NCBI RefSeq assembly: GCF_012848175.1 | Contig: NZ_CP051651.1 | Coordinates: forward strand, 3,844,001-3,908,000 | Direction: 5' to 3' | DNA from: Xanthomonas campestris pv. badrii | GTDB lineage: Bacteria; Pseudomonadota; Gammaproteobacteria; Xanthomonadales; Xanthomonadaceae | Length of the DNA stretch: 64,000 bases | In this document: positions 9,165 to 18,146 of the stretch, piece by piece | Numbering within the stretch: the first letter of the stretch is position 1 | Layout: the number at the start of each line of letters is the position of its first letter | Notes under the pieces: model-generated | The model's database searches: none | What the model was told of the DNA's origin: nothing | What the model saw: the letters and a program-made list of their open reading frames with translations, nothing else | Position numbers and translations under genes: made by a program

Positions 9165-12100
9165 GTCGCGCCCTCACGGGCGCGTGGATTGAAACTTCTT
9201 CGCGTCCGTGATGTCCTTGGGGTTCGGCTGGTCGCGCCCTCACGGGCGCGTGGATTGAAACAATGCCGTAGCCCTGGACGACTAGAGCGGTCAGGTCGCG
9301 CCCTCACGGGCGCGTGGATTGAAACAATTCCAACCTGGTCAACTCGCCAATGACCAGGGGTCGCGCCCTCACGGGCGCGTGGATTGAAACCTTATAGCGA
9401 TGTCAATAGGAGTTCCTAACTTTTGTCGCGCCCTCACGGGCGCGTGGATTGAAACCAGGCCTGGCGAGTCCAGCGATTTGATGAACCCGTGTCGCGCCCT
9501 CACGGGCGCGTGGATTGAAACTCTCCACTCGTACCACGCCCGGTTGTATTGGCCGGTCGCGCCCTCACGGGCGCGTGGATTGAAACGTGATCTCGAAGTC
9601 GTATTTCATCGCATACGACAGTCGCGCCCTCACGGGCGCGTGGATTGAAACCCCGCTTCGTTGTTGCCGTTCTGGGCTGATGTACGTCGCGCCCTCACGG
9701 GCGCGTGGATTGAAACAGCACCGACCGAACGCCGGCCATGAACCGCTCCAGTCGCGCCCTCACGGGCGCGTGGATTGAAACTTCGTCCTCACGCCGCCAC
9801 CGCCTTGACCTTGTGTCGCGCCCTCACGGGCGCGTGGATTGAAACGCGGTCCAGTTGCCCGTAGCTCGCATAGCTGCTGGTCGCGCCCTCACGGGCGCGT
9901 GGATTGAAACAGCTTGAGTGCCTATGAACAGATGCTGCGGGTTGGTCGCGCCCTCACGGGCGCGTGGATTGAAACAGGCGCACCAGGCCAGCCTCCCGGT
10001 CGATCTGGAAGTCGCGCCCTCACGGGCGCGTGGATTGAAACCTGTTGAGATTTGCCCGTAAGGCGCGGATCCCTTGTCGCGCCCTCACGGGCGCGTGGAT
10101 TGAAACGCTTCAACGATCCCGACTACGCGCTGATCGTTGCGTCGCGCCCTCACGGGCGCGTGGATTGAAACTTCATCTCGGCCATGTTGACCACGCCCGA
10201 GAGCGGGTCGCGCCCTCACGGGCGCGTGGATTGAAACGGTCACTGGATGCCGTATCAGTATCGACACGACGTCGCGCCCTCACGGGCGCGTGGATTGAAA
10301 CTACGTTTGGCAAACCAAAACGCTCAAGAATCAGGTCGCGCCCTCACGGGCGCGTGGATTGAAACCTGTTGCCGGCACGACGGGCACTACAATCACGCGC
10401 GTCGCGCCCTCACGGGCGCGTGGATTGAAACGCGGCTTTACCGATTGGGCGATCGGTGCTGCAGTGTCGCGCCCTCACGGGCGCGTGGATTGAAACATGC
10501 AAAAAGCCTAACCCTCTACAGTGTCATAGGTCGCGCCCTCACGGGCGCGTGGATTGAAACACTAGTACCAGCGTCTGCTTGGCGACGTAACGCGTCGCGC
10601 CCTCACGGGCGCGTGGATTGAAACTTACAATTGAACCGTAGAGTTTAGAAATTCATGGCGTCGCGCCCTCACGGGCGCGTGGATTGAAACGCGATTGAAG
10701 ATTGATGCGTGCATGTTTCCCCCTGGTCGCGCCCTCACGGGCGCGTGGATTGAAACCGCTGGCCGCCTTCGTTCCAGTCGAGATATGCGAGTCGCGCCCT
10801 CACGGGCGCGTGGATTGAAACCGGTACTGGCGCCCGGAGTACAGGTGCACTTCCGTCGCGCCCTCACGGGCGCGTGGATTGAAACTGCTCCGCCGTTGGG
10901 AGCAAGACCTCCAGCGTCCGTCGCGCCCTCACGGGCGCGTGGATTGAAACAAATGTGGCGCTGATAGAGATCATTTCCCCACCTGTCGCGCCCTCACGGG
11001 CGCGTGGATTGAAACTTGTTCGTGGCCCTCCTGACGCAATGTGTAAATGCGTCGCGCCCTCACGGGCGCGTGGATTGAAACGAGTACGGCGCGATCGCGC
11101 AGAAGGCCAAGGACCGTCGCGCCCTCACGGGCGCGTGGATTGAAACTGGTACTCCGGTGTGCCGGGCTGCAGCCCGGCCGCAGGTCGCGCCCTCACGAGC
11201 GCGTGGATTGAAACATGTTCGAAATGACCGCCAGCCTGTTGATGCACGTCGCGCCCTCACGGGCGCGTGGATTGAAACGTGAGCGTATGTCTGTCGGAGA
11301 CCTTCGAGCTTAAGTCGCGCCCTCACGGGCGCGTGGATTGAAACCGCAATGCCCAGGTGCTTGGCGATGCGATCAAAGCGCAGTCGCGCCCTCACGGGCG
11401 CGTGGATTGAAACGCTGCAGGTGGGCATGGCCCAAACCTTCGCGATGCGTCGCGCCCTCACGGGCGCGTGGATTGAAACCTTCGATCAGCTCGCGGTGTG
11501 CACAACCATTGCGTCGCGCCCTCACGGGCGCGTGGATTGAAACATGCGCTTGAAGAAGTTGACCGCCTTGTCGGTGGTCGCGCCCTCACGGGCGCGTGGA
11601 TTGAAACATTTCGGCCGAACCGAACAGCATCCGAACGGCCGGTCGCGCCCTCACGGGCGCGTGGATTGAAACAGGCCGCAGGTGATTTCGGTTCGAAGCG
11701 AGTTTATCGTCGCGCCCTCACGGGCGCGTGGATTGAACCGCGCCATGCAGTTGCAGTGTGTGAATTCCGCCGGTCGCGCCCTCACGGGCGCGTGGATTGA
11801 AACGCCGAAGTCCGCACGAACCTGCGGGCCATGCCTGTCGCGCCCTCACGGGCGCGTGGATTGAAACTTGTAAAGCTATGACATGGGCGCACCCTCGCCG
11901 CCGTCGCGCCCTCACGGGCGCGTGGATTGAAACGCGCACCGGCCGATGACCAACGACCACCCGCCGGTGTCGCGCCCTCACGGGCGCGTGGATTGAAACC
12001 CGTTGAATGTCCAGCTGTCGCTGAAGCACCTGTGTCGCGCCCTCACGGGCGCGTGGATTGAAACGCGCCGCAACCACAAGTAACGAACTTCGTTGGCCTG

Positions 12101-12663
12101 TCGCGCCCTCACGGGCGCGTGGATTGAAACGATAGCTCAGGGTGTCGGCGCGAAGCGTCAAGCCAGTCGCGCCCACGGGCGCGTGGATTGAAACTGGGAT
12201 TTCGACTTTACCCCGGTTTACCCGGCCGAGTCGCGCCCTCACGGGCGCGTGGATTGAAACCCGCGCACAGCTGCGGATCTGCTGCATCTCGTTCGTCGCG
12301 CCCTCACGGGCGCGTGGATTGAAACCCGGTCGACGGGTCGACTTCGGTCTTCGCCGGCGCGTCGCGCTCTCACGGGCGCGTGGATTGAAACACGCTCTGA
12401 CAACTTAAATTTGGTATGCCGGGACCGTCGCGCCCTCATCGGCGCGTGGATTGAAACACTACAACGCAGAAATCTGCCAGTCCTGGCGATCGGTGACCGG
12501 TCGCGCCCTTACGGGCGCGTGGATTGAAACTGGCAATTCTCACCCTGCCCATCTTGCAAAGAGAGGTCACGCCCTCATGGGTTCGTGGATTGACACAGCA
12601 TTCATCGGGACACAAATGGCGAAGGCTACTGCGGTCCTGCCCTCAGGGGCGCGTGGTTGAACC
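9165..12663 (+). CRISPR. Type I-C CRISPR array, 54 repeats and 53 spacers
   Basis: The 31-bp repeat begins GTCGCGCCC and ends TGGATTGAAAC. Arms CGCGCCC and GGGCGCG form a 7-bp stem with a TCAC loop, and Cas5d cleavage 3' of the stem would leave the 11-nt handle TGGATTGAAAC. Repeat 1 is at 9165-9195, repeat 2 at 9231, repeat 3 at 9295 and repeat 52 at 12500; two degenerate copies follow at 12566 and 12634. Spacers are mostly 33-35 bp; the exceptions are spacers 31 (37 bp), 34 (38), 39 (36), 51 (42) and 53 (37). Variant repeats are at 11184, 11709, 12166 (2-bp loop deletion), 12361, 12427 and 12500. No two spacers looked alike by eye and none was matched to the rest of the window. Spacer targets cannot be named from here. 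Confidence 0.99.
12566..12663 (+). repeat. Two decayed terminal CRISPR repeats
   Basis: The copy at 12566-12596 differs from the consensus at five positions, including two in the right stem arm and one in the handle (GACAC for GAAAC). The copy at 12634-12663 is 30 bp, with changes at positions 4, 5, 13 and 30 and one deleted A. They mark the leader-distal end of the array, where repeats no longer used for integration accumulate mutations. The spacer between them is 37 bp. Processing from these repeats is probably poor. Confidence 0.9.
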
Positions 12664-12680
12664 AACATGAACATGCTGCC

Positions 12681-12857
12681 TTAGTAGGCTGCTGAAATAC
12701 TCTGGATGGACCTTGGCGAATGCACGAGATAACCCAACACGGAACTCCTGCGTGAAATCTGAGGCTACCAATGTTCGTCGGACCCTCAGAATTGGCGGAG
12801 AAGCTACTCATCTATGCAAGTCGGCAGGCCGAAATTAGTGTTTCAGCAGCCTGTTAA
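12681..12857. mobile_element. MITE-like element with 21-bp terminal inverted repeats
   Basis: The left end, TTAGTAGGCTGCTGAAATAC (12681-12700), and the reverse complement of the right end (12837-12857) match at 18 of 21 positions over 21 bp. The core GGCTGCTGAAA / TTTCAGCAGCC is exact. The 177-bp interior has no ORF long enough for a transposase. A possible 3-bp TTA target duplication (12681-12683, 12854-12856) would suit an IS5-type transposase acting in trans, but this is uncertain. It starts 17 bp after the last decayed CRISPR repeat. I could not name the family. Confidence 0.65.
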
Positions 12858-12865
12858 GTTTTCCC

Positions 12866-12879
12866 GATACGATCGTATC
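12866..12879. other. 14-bp perfect palindrome
   Basis: GATACGATCGTATC is a perfect palindrome 8 bp outside the right end of the MITE-like element. It could be an operator or a preferred insertion site. Nothing else is recognisable in the rest of the stretch up to the lipoprotein gene stop at 13005. Confidence 0.3.
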
Positions 12880-13004
12880 CTCAGGCACGCGAGTTGATTC
12901 TCAGCCAAGAGAAGTGATGCGCATGAATTTGGCTAGTTGTGCCAGTGTGGGCGCGCGGATAGAGATGGCACGCCTGGTTGCGACGCATGCAATCCTGGAT
13001 ACCT

Positions 13005-13565
13005 CTATTTGACGATGATGCTTTGCGGCGTACCTGCAGGCTTGCCGTCGACCATGACCTGCGCAGTGTAGGTGCCAGCCGGCCAGCCATCTGGCTTGCT
13101 GAAGCTGATGTTGGTGGTCTCTGCGCCCGTGGTGGTCAGCGTGGCGCTCTGCTCGCCGGCCACCTGCCCATCCTGATAGGTGAGCTTGGCCGAAACCGGC
13201 ACATTGCTCGCACTGCCCTCGGTCTTGACCGACACGATGATGGTGTCCTTGCTGCCGACGCTGGCGGACGGCGTCACCGTCTTGTCCGCAGCGGCAACCG
13301 TGCCAACCGCAACGCTGGACACCGTGACGCCGGCGCCAGCCATTGCCGCATTGTCGGTGCTGGCAGCGCCAGTGGCGGTGCCTTGCGCGGCCTGATCGCT
13401 GGCCGGCGGTGTGGCCGCCGGGCCTGGCATGGCGTCGGTTGCCGCGCCGGAGGTCGGGTCCTTGGCGACATTGGAATCGTCGTTGGCTTCCTTGCGGCAA
13501 CCCGACACGGCCAGGACGCCGGCCAAGGCGAGAACCAGGGTGCTGGAAACGGCTTTGGTACGCAT
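13005..13565 (-). CDS. Putative lipoprotein with an Ig-like C-terminal domain
   Basis: 186 residues. The N-terminus MRTKAVSSTLVLALAGVLAV is a signal peptide ending in the lipobox VSGC, with Cys23 as the acylation site. A low-complexity Ala/Thr/Asp/Pro linker follows (about 25-95), then a beta-rich segment (about 95-186) with the GWPAGTYTAQVMVDGKPAG pattern of bacterial Ig-like folds. It should be membrane-anchored on the periplasmic side. The start at 13565 has GGAG upstream. No enzyme motif is visible and the function is unknown. The LysM gene lies upstream in the same direction. Confidence 0.8.
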   Translation of the reverse strand: MRTKAVSSTLVLALAGVLAVSGCRKEANDDSNVAKDPTSGAATDAMPGPAATPPASDQAAQGTATGAASTDNAAMAGAGVTVSSVAVGTVAAADKTVTPSASVGSKDTIIVSVKTEGSASNVPVSAKLTYQDGQVAGEQSATLTTTGAETTNISFSKPDGWPAGTYTAQVMVDGKPAGTPQSIIVK

Positions 13566-13660
13566 GGATCGATCTCCGGATGTCCAATGGATCAAACGAT
13601 TGAGTGAGATGCCGTGCATCGCCCTACGGTGTCGATGCACGTAGCGACGGTGAAGGGTGC

Positions 13661-13954
13661 CTAGGCCTTTGGCGGCAAGTGCAGCACCTGGCCCGGAAAA
13701 ATCTTGTCCGGATCCTGCAGGGTGTCGCGGTTGGCTTCGAAGATGCGCGGCCACAGCGCGCCGTCGCCCAGATGACGCTTGGCAATCCTGGACAGGCTAT
13801 CGCCTGCCTGTACGGTGACGGTTTCGCCCACCAGCTGCGCCGTGCTTTGCACGCTGGAGCGCACGTTGGAAAAATCCGCAGCGGGCGCCACATCGGCGGT
13901 GCTGTCGACCGAGGAAGTGACGTTGGAGAAATCGGCTTTCTTGTCGGCACTCAT
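13661..13954 (-). CDS. Small LysM-domain protein
   Basis: 97 residues without a signal peptide. The N-terminal half contains two near repeats of ADFSNVxSSVxSTA, and the C-terminal 50 residues form one LysM domain (VTVQAGDSLSRIAKRHLG to IFPGQVLHLPP). The layout resembles the YgaU/Kbp type of small cytoplasmic LysM proteins, which bind potassium or peptidoglycan-like ligands; Kbp also has a BON domain that is absent here. It lies 95 bp upstream of the lipoprotein gene in the same direction. The role is unknown. Confidence 0.85.
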   Translation of the reverse strand: MSADKKADFSNVTSSVDSTADVAPAADFSNVRSSVQSTAQLVGETVTVQAGDSLSRIAKRHLGDGALWPRIFEANRDTLQDPDKIFPGQVLHLPPKA

Positions 13955-14052
13955 TGCTGCAGCCCTGTGCAGATGGTGCAGGCAGGGTGCGCGGGGCGCT
14001 GTTAAGCATGGATCGCGCCATCGTGAAGCCGGCGCGATCATGCGACTGCCGA

Positions 14053-14868
14053 TTACTGGCGCAGATCGCGGAAGATCGACAGCGGCGCGGGCACGCCGGG
14101 CGAGCTGCGCAGCGGGTTGATGTCCAGCCCGCCACGGCGGGTGTAGCGCGCCTCGACCACCAGCCATTCGGGCGCACATCGCTGCATGACGTCGTTGAAG
14201 ATGCGCTCCACGCACTGCTCGTGGAATTCGGCATGGTCGCGGAAACTCACCAGATACCGCAGCAGGCCTTCGCGGTCGATGGGCGCACCGCGATAACGCA
14301 CGCTCACGCTGGCCCAATCCGGCTGGCCGGTGACCGGGCAGTTGGATTTGAGCAGTGCCGAGGTCAGCACTTCTTCCACCGCCGGCTGGGCGAGTGCATG
14401 CAGATACGCGGCGTTGGGCGGGCCGTAATCGTCGATGCTGACATCCAGCGCGTCTATGGACTCGCCCTCGCCCACCGCATCGATCGGCGGCAGACCGAAT
14501 TCCACCACCACATCGGCGCCGGCCCGCGTGGACAGGTCGGTGGCGATGCGTGTGCGCACGGCTTCGGCGCTATTGAAGCGGGTGGCGTTGAGCGAATTCA
14601 GATACAGCTTGAGCGACTTGGATTCGATCAACGCAGGCGAGTCGCAGGGCACATGCAAGGTGGCGGTGGCCACGCAGGGTTTGCCCTGCGCATCGAGCCA
14701 GCTCAGCTCGTAGGCATGCCAGCGGTCACGCCCGATGAAGGGCAGCGCACCGGTCAGCCCGATCGCCTCGCGCCCGGCCGCACGCGGAATCGGAAACAGC
14801 AGCGACGGGTCGTAGCCACTGGGATAGGCGACCTCACGACCGAGGGTGGAATCTTCTGGGGTATTCAT
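14053..14868 (-). CDS. queF: NADPH-dependent 7-cyano-7-deazaguanine reductase QueF
   Basis: 271 residues, the long (E. coli-like) form of QueF. It reduces preQ0 to preQ1 in the queuosine tRNA-modification pathway in the cytoplasm. The substrate and NADPH motif ESKSLK is at 82-87. The catalytic Cys177 lies in [11 protein letters not shown] with the partner Asp184, spaced as in the E. coli enzyme. Length and termini are normal. It stands alone among queuosine genes here. Confidence 0.96.
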   Translation of the reverse strand: MNTPEDSTLGREVAYPSGYDPSLLFPIPRAAGREAIGLTGALPFIGRDRWHAYELSWLDAQGKPCVATATLHVPCDSPALIESKSLKLYLNSLNATRFNSAEAVRTRIATDLSTRAGADVVVEFGLPPIDAVGEGESIDALDVSIDDYGPPNAAYLHALAQPAVEEVLTSALLKSNCPVTGQPDWASVSVRYRGAPIDREGLLRYLVSFRDHAEFHEQCVERIFNDVMQRCAPEWLVVEARYTRRGGLDINPLRSSPGVPAPLSIFRDLRQ

Positions 14869-14994
14869 CCGGCCATTCTAGGCCGACCGGGCTGGCCGTG
14901 AGGTGTCTAGCGATGCGCCCACACGGAAGAAGGTTTTATCGGAACGTCAGACCTGCCCACCTGCCATTGAAGAGGAGATCCGCCCAGCCGCAGC

Positions 14995-15032
14995 GAATCC
15001 CCAATCCCGATTCCCGACTCCCGATTCCCGAT
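14995..15032. repeat. Dispersed GATTCCC-type tandem repeat
   Basis: Five near-copies of a seven-base unit (GAATCCC, CAATCCC, GATTCCC, GACTCCC, GATTCCC) stand in a row directly after the stop codon of the minus-strand M20 gene. Runs of the same type occur at 43141, 43645 and 57503, and a GC-rich relative lies at 21398. They appear to be a mobile or expanding intergenic family at gene ends. Confidence 0.6.
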
Positions 15033-16340
15033 TCACCCCCGCTGCAGATAATCCAGCGATACCTGCAACAACGCACGCAAGCCGACATCCAGCGAGGACT
15101 CGTCCAGCAGGAACTGTGGCGAGTGATTGCTGGGCGCGGCGGCCGGGTCGATGCCCTTGGCGGTGGAGCCGACGAAGAAGAACATCGACGGCACCTGCTG
15201 GGCGTAGAACGAGAAGTCTTCGGCGCCCATCTGCAACGGCGGCTCGTAGACGTTGTCCGCCCCCACCACCGCCTGCAGGCTGGGCAGCATCCTGGCCGTC
15301 AGGGCCGGGTCGTTGACCGTGGCCGGGTTGCCGTCCTGGTCGGGCACCTTCGCATCCACCTTGGCACCATGCGCGGCAGCGGTGTGCTCGGCCACGTTCT
15401 TCAGGTCGGCAAAGATCTGCTGGCGCATGCCTTCGTCGAAGGTGCGGATGGTGCCGACCATGTCCACATCGTCGGGGATGATGTTGTAGCGGATGCCGCC
15501 CTTGATCGCGCCGAAGCTCAGCACCGCCGGCTGCTTGGACAGGTTGGCGCGGCGGCTGATCACCGTCTGCGCAGTGGAGATCATGTCGGCGCTGGCCGCG
15601 ATCGGGTCGATGCCGTTCCACGGCGCCGAGCCATGGGTCTGGCGGCCGATCATCTTGATCGCGAAGCGATCCGACGCGGCCATCAGCGGGCCGCTGCGCA
15701 CCGCGATCTTGCCGGCCTGCACGCTGGAGAACACATGCAGGCCGAACACCGCCTGCGGGGTGAAGTCGGCGAACAGGCCTTCCTTCAACATCAGCGAGGC
15801 GCCGCCTTCCTCGTTGCCCGGCGCGCCCTCTTCGGAGGGTTGGAAGATCAGCATCACCTCGCCCGGCAGCTGCTCGCGCATGCCCACCAGCGCGTCGGCC
15901 ACGCCGAGCAGGATGGCGGTGTGGGCGTCGTGGCCGCAGGCATGCATCACCCCGACCTGCTCGCCGCGGTACTCGGCCCTGGCCTTGGAGGCGAATGGCA
16001 AGCCGGTCTGCTCGGTCACCGGCAGCGCGTCCATGTCGGCGCGCAGGGCGATCTTCGGACCGGGCTTGCCACCCTTGATGATGGCCACCACGCCGTGATG
16101 GGCGATCCCGGTGCGCGGCGTGAGGCCGAGCTTGCGCAGCTGCGCGGCCACCGTGGCGGCGGTGCGCTCCTCGCGGTTGGACAGCTCCGGATGCTGGTGG
16201 AAGTCGCGGCGCCATTGCACCACCTTGGGCTGCAGCGTGGTGGCGACCGCGGCGACCTCGGGGCGCGGCGCGGTCTGCGCGGCGGCAAGCAGGGGCAGGG
16301 CGAGCAACAGCGCGCTGGACAGCAGGCAGGAGTGGCGCAT
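15033..16340 (-). CDS. Exported M20-family amidohydrolase (M20D, hippurate hydrolase-like)
   Basis: 435 residues. A signal peptide is clear (MRHSCLLSSALLLALPLLAAAQ), so the enzyme should act in the periplasm or outside. The metal-site motifs of M20 amidohydrolases are present: ALRADMDALPV, VMHACGHDAHTAILLG and FQPSEEGAPG (general-base Glu), plus the dimerisation domain with SAPWNGIDPIAAS. Relatives remove acyl or amino-acid groups from N-acyl amino acids, and the substrate cannot be read from sequence. The ATG at 16340 is 6 nt from AGAGGA and is preferred to the TTG one codon earlier. The gene is monocistronic. Confidence 0.9.
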   Translation of the reverse strand: MRHSCLLSSALLLALPLLAAAQTAPRPEVAAVATTLQPKVVQWRRDFHQHPELSNREERTAATVAAQLRKLGLTPRTGIAHHGVVAIIKGGKPGPKIALRADMDALPVTEQTGLPFASKARAEYRGEQVGVMHACGHDAHTAILLGVADALVGMREQLPGEVMLIFQPSEEGAPGNEEGGASLMLKEGLFADFTPQAVFGLHVFSSVQAGKIAVRSGPLMAASDRFAIKMIGRQTHGSAPWNGIDPIAASADMISTAQTVISRRANLSKQPAVLSFGAIKGGIRYNIIPDDVDMVGTIRTFDEGMRQQIFADLKNVAEHTAAAHGAKVDAKVPDQDGNPATVNDPALTARMLPSLQAVVGADNVYEPPLQMGAEDFSFYAQQVPSMFFFVGSTAKGIDPAAAPSNHSPQFLLDESSLDVGLRALLQVSLDYLQRG

Positions 16341-16813
16341 CAACGATCCTCTGATAATGAACTATCTGCACTGTAGTCCACCTGCGCGATCAGATCGCGT
16401 CCATCGCGGTGTCTTCGTGCAGCGCGGACGTGAGTGCGTCGAGGCAGCGGCGGCATGGAAACAGCCGCCAGCCGCCTGGCTGGATGGGCGGTGTCGCTGC
16501 AGTGGCTGGCGCAGGCACCGCCTTCCCTCCGAACGCGACGGCTGGCCGGGGGAGCAGCGGTCATGATGCATGGCTGGCGTCGGCGGGCTTGTCCGCAGCA
16601 TCCACTGCGACGGCGGTGGGGCCCGATTCAGCCCGGCAGTCAACCGTCCCGCCGCTGAGGCGTTGCCGCTGCACGCATCCGTGAACGGTGCGGTCGTTTC
16701 GCCCGGGGAGCCGTTACTTCAGTAACGCTCAATTGCCTGGTCGCAACGATATGCTTCGCACAGCCGCCCCACGGTCGCCCCCCAGCGCCCGGCCCGTCCT
16801 CAGGAGTTGTCGC
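16341..16813. promoter_or_regulatory. Divergent intergenic region with a candidate efflux operator
   Basis: 473 bp between the M20 gene and the efflux operon hold no convincing gene. The clearest signal is CGTTACT-TC-AGTAACG (16712-16727), a 16-bp dyad 87 bp before the adaptor start. It has the size and symmetry of a TetR- or MarR-type operator, but no regulator gene lies nearby. The rest is GC-rich with short ORFs of poor quality. Confidence 0.45.
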
Positions 16814-18052
16814 ATGTCGCGTTTTTGGAAGATCACACTGCTGGTCGTAGCGGTGCTCGTCGTGGTGTTCGTCGCAATGCGGATGATGGGTGGGGGCAGC
16901 CAGGGCAAGCGGGCCGGCGCGCCGGACCGCAACGGCACCGAACACAGAGGCCCGGTGCCGGTCACGGTCGTGGCCGCCACCACCCAGGATGTGCCGGTGT
17001 ATGCCAGCGCGCTGGGCACGGTGACCGCGCTCAACACGGTGACGGTCAGCCCGCAGGTCGGCGGCCAGTTGATGAGCCTGAACTTCGAGGAAGGCCAGGA
17101 AGTGAAGAAGGGCGAGCTGCTGGCGCAGATCGACCCGCGCACGCTGCAGGCCAGCTACGACCAGGCGCTGGCCGCAAAGCGCCAGAACCAGGCGCTGCTG
17201 GCGACGGCGCGGGTGAACTACCAGCGCTCCAACGACCCGGCCTACAAGCAGTACGTCTCGCGCACCGATCTGGATACCCAGCGCAACCAGGTGGCGCAGT
17301 ACGAGGCCGCGGTGGCCGCCAACGATGCGCAGATGCGCTCGGCGCAGGTGCAACTGCAGTTCACCCGGGTGACCGCGCCGATCGACGGCATTGCCGGCAT
17401 CCGCGGTGTGGACGTGGGCAATATCGTCAGCACCACCTCCACCATCGTGACCCTGACCCAGATCCGCCCGATCTACGTGTCCTTCAACCTGCCCGAACGC
17501 GAGCTGCAGGCGGTGCGCAGCGGCCAGGCAGCAGCGCCGCTGGGCGTGGCCGCGCTGGACCGCGGCGATGCGCACGTGATCAGCGGCGACGGCAAGCTGG
17601 ATGTCATCGACAACCGGATCGCCGCCGACAGCGGCACCTTCGGCGCACGTGCGATCTTCGACAATACCGACAACGCCTTGTGGCCGGGGCAGTTCGTCAA
17701 CGTGCGGTTGCAACTGCGCACCATCGCCGGCGGCACCGTGGTGCCGACCCAGGCCGTGCAGCGCGGCCCGGACGGCGATTACGTCTACGTGGTGGGCAAC
17801 GACAACACCGCACAGATGCGCACCGTGGTGCAGGGCGTGGAAGTGGACGACAGCCACGTGCAGGTGACCAAGGGCCTCAAGCCGGGCGAGCGCGTGGTTA
17901 CCGAAGGCCAGTTCCGGCTCAAGCCGGGCAGCAAGGTCAGCGCACTCAAGCCGGGCGAGACCCCGCCCGAGCCCACCGAAGCCGAACTCAAGGCGGCGCA
18001 AGACAAGCAGAAGGGCGGCGGCGGTGGCCGTCGCGGCGGCGGCCCGCGCTAA
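16814..18052 (+). CDS. mdtA: RND efflux periplasmic adaptor (MdtA-like)
   Basis: 412 residues. It should link the inner-membrane RND pumps to an outer-membrane channel. One N-terminal membrane anchor (about 6-22) has no lipobox. The family landmarks are in order: barrel-sandwich half GTVTALNTVTVSPQVGGQLMSL, helical hairpin, second half APIDGIAGIRGVDVGNIV, beta-barrel and membrane-proximal domain. The Gly/Arg-rich tail GGGGGRRGGGPR is unusual. The ATG at 16814 is chosen for the CAGGAG ahead of it. It is the first gene of a three-gene operon with no outer-membrane factor gene. Confidence 0.9.
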   Translation: MSRFWKITLLVVAVLVVVFVAMRMMGGGSQGKRAGAPDRNGTEHRGPVPVTVVAATTQDVPVYASALGTVTALNTVTVSPQVGGQLMSLNFEEGQEVKKGELLAQIDPRTLQASYDQALAAKRQNQALLATARVNYQRSNDPAYKQYVSRTDLDTQRNQVAQYEAAVAANDAQMRSAQVQLQFTRVTAPIDGIAGIRGVDVGNIVSTTSTIVTLTQIRPIYVSFNLPERELQAVRSGQAAAPLGVAALDRGDAHVISGDGKLDVIDNRIAADSGTFGARAIFDNTDNALWPGQFVNVRLQLRTIAGGTVVPTQAVQRGPDGDYVYVVGNDNTAQMRTVVQGVEVDDSHVQVTKGLKPGERVVTEGQFRLKPGSKVSALKPGETPPEPTEAELKAAQDKQKGGGGGRRGGGPR

Positions 18053-18146
18053 TGCCTGACCACTGGCGACGGAGTAACCCGTTGCCAGTGCGCGTCGGCG
18101 CCCAGCGCGCCGGCACCGATTGACGTCTTCAGCAAGGATTCCCCCC

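Noticed and set aside
11147..11183. Spacer 31 palindrome as a terminator inside the array
   Set aside because: No U-tract follows, and the element sits exactly between two repeats with spacer-like length, so it is a spacer.
9400..12439. Many ORFs of 60-190 codons running through the CRISPR array on both strands, with repeated RALTGAWIET, VAPSRARGLK or VSIHAPVRAR
   Set aside because: They are translations of the 31-bp repeat, which lacks stop codons in several frames. The repeated peptide phrases match the repeat exactly, and no start sites or gene-like composition are present.
14898..16376. 492-codon plus-strand ORF opposite the M20 amidohydrolase
   Set aside because: It is antisense to a gene with complete M20 motifs and a signal peptide. 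The His/Arg/Gly-rich composition is typical of mirror frames in GC-rich DNA.
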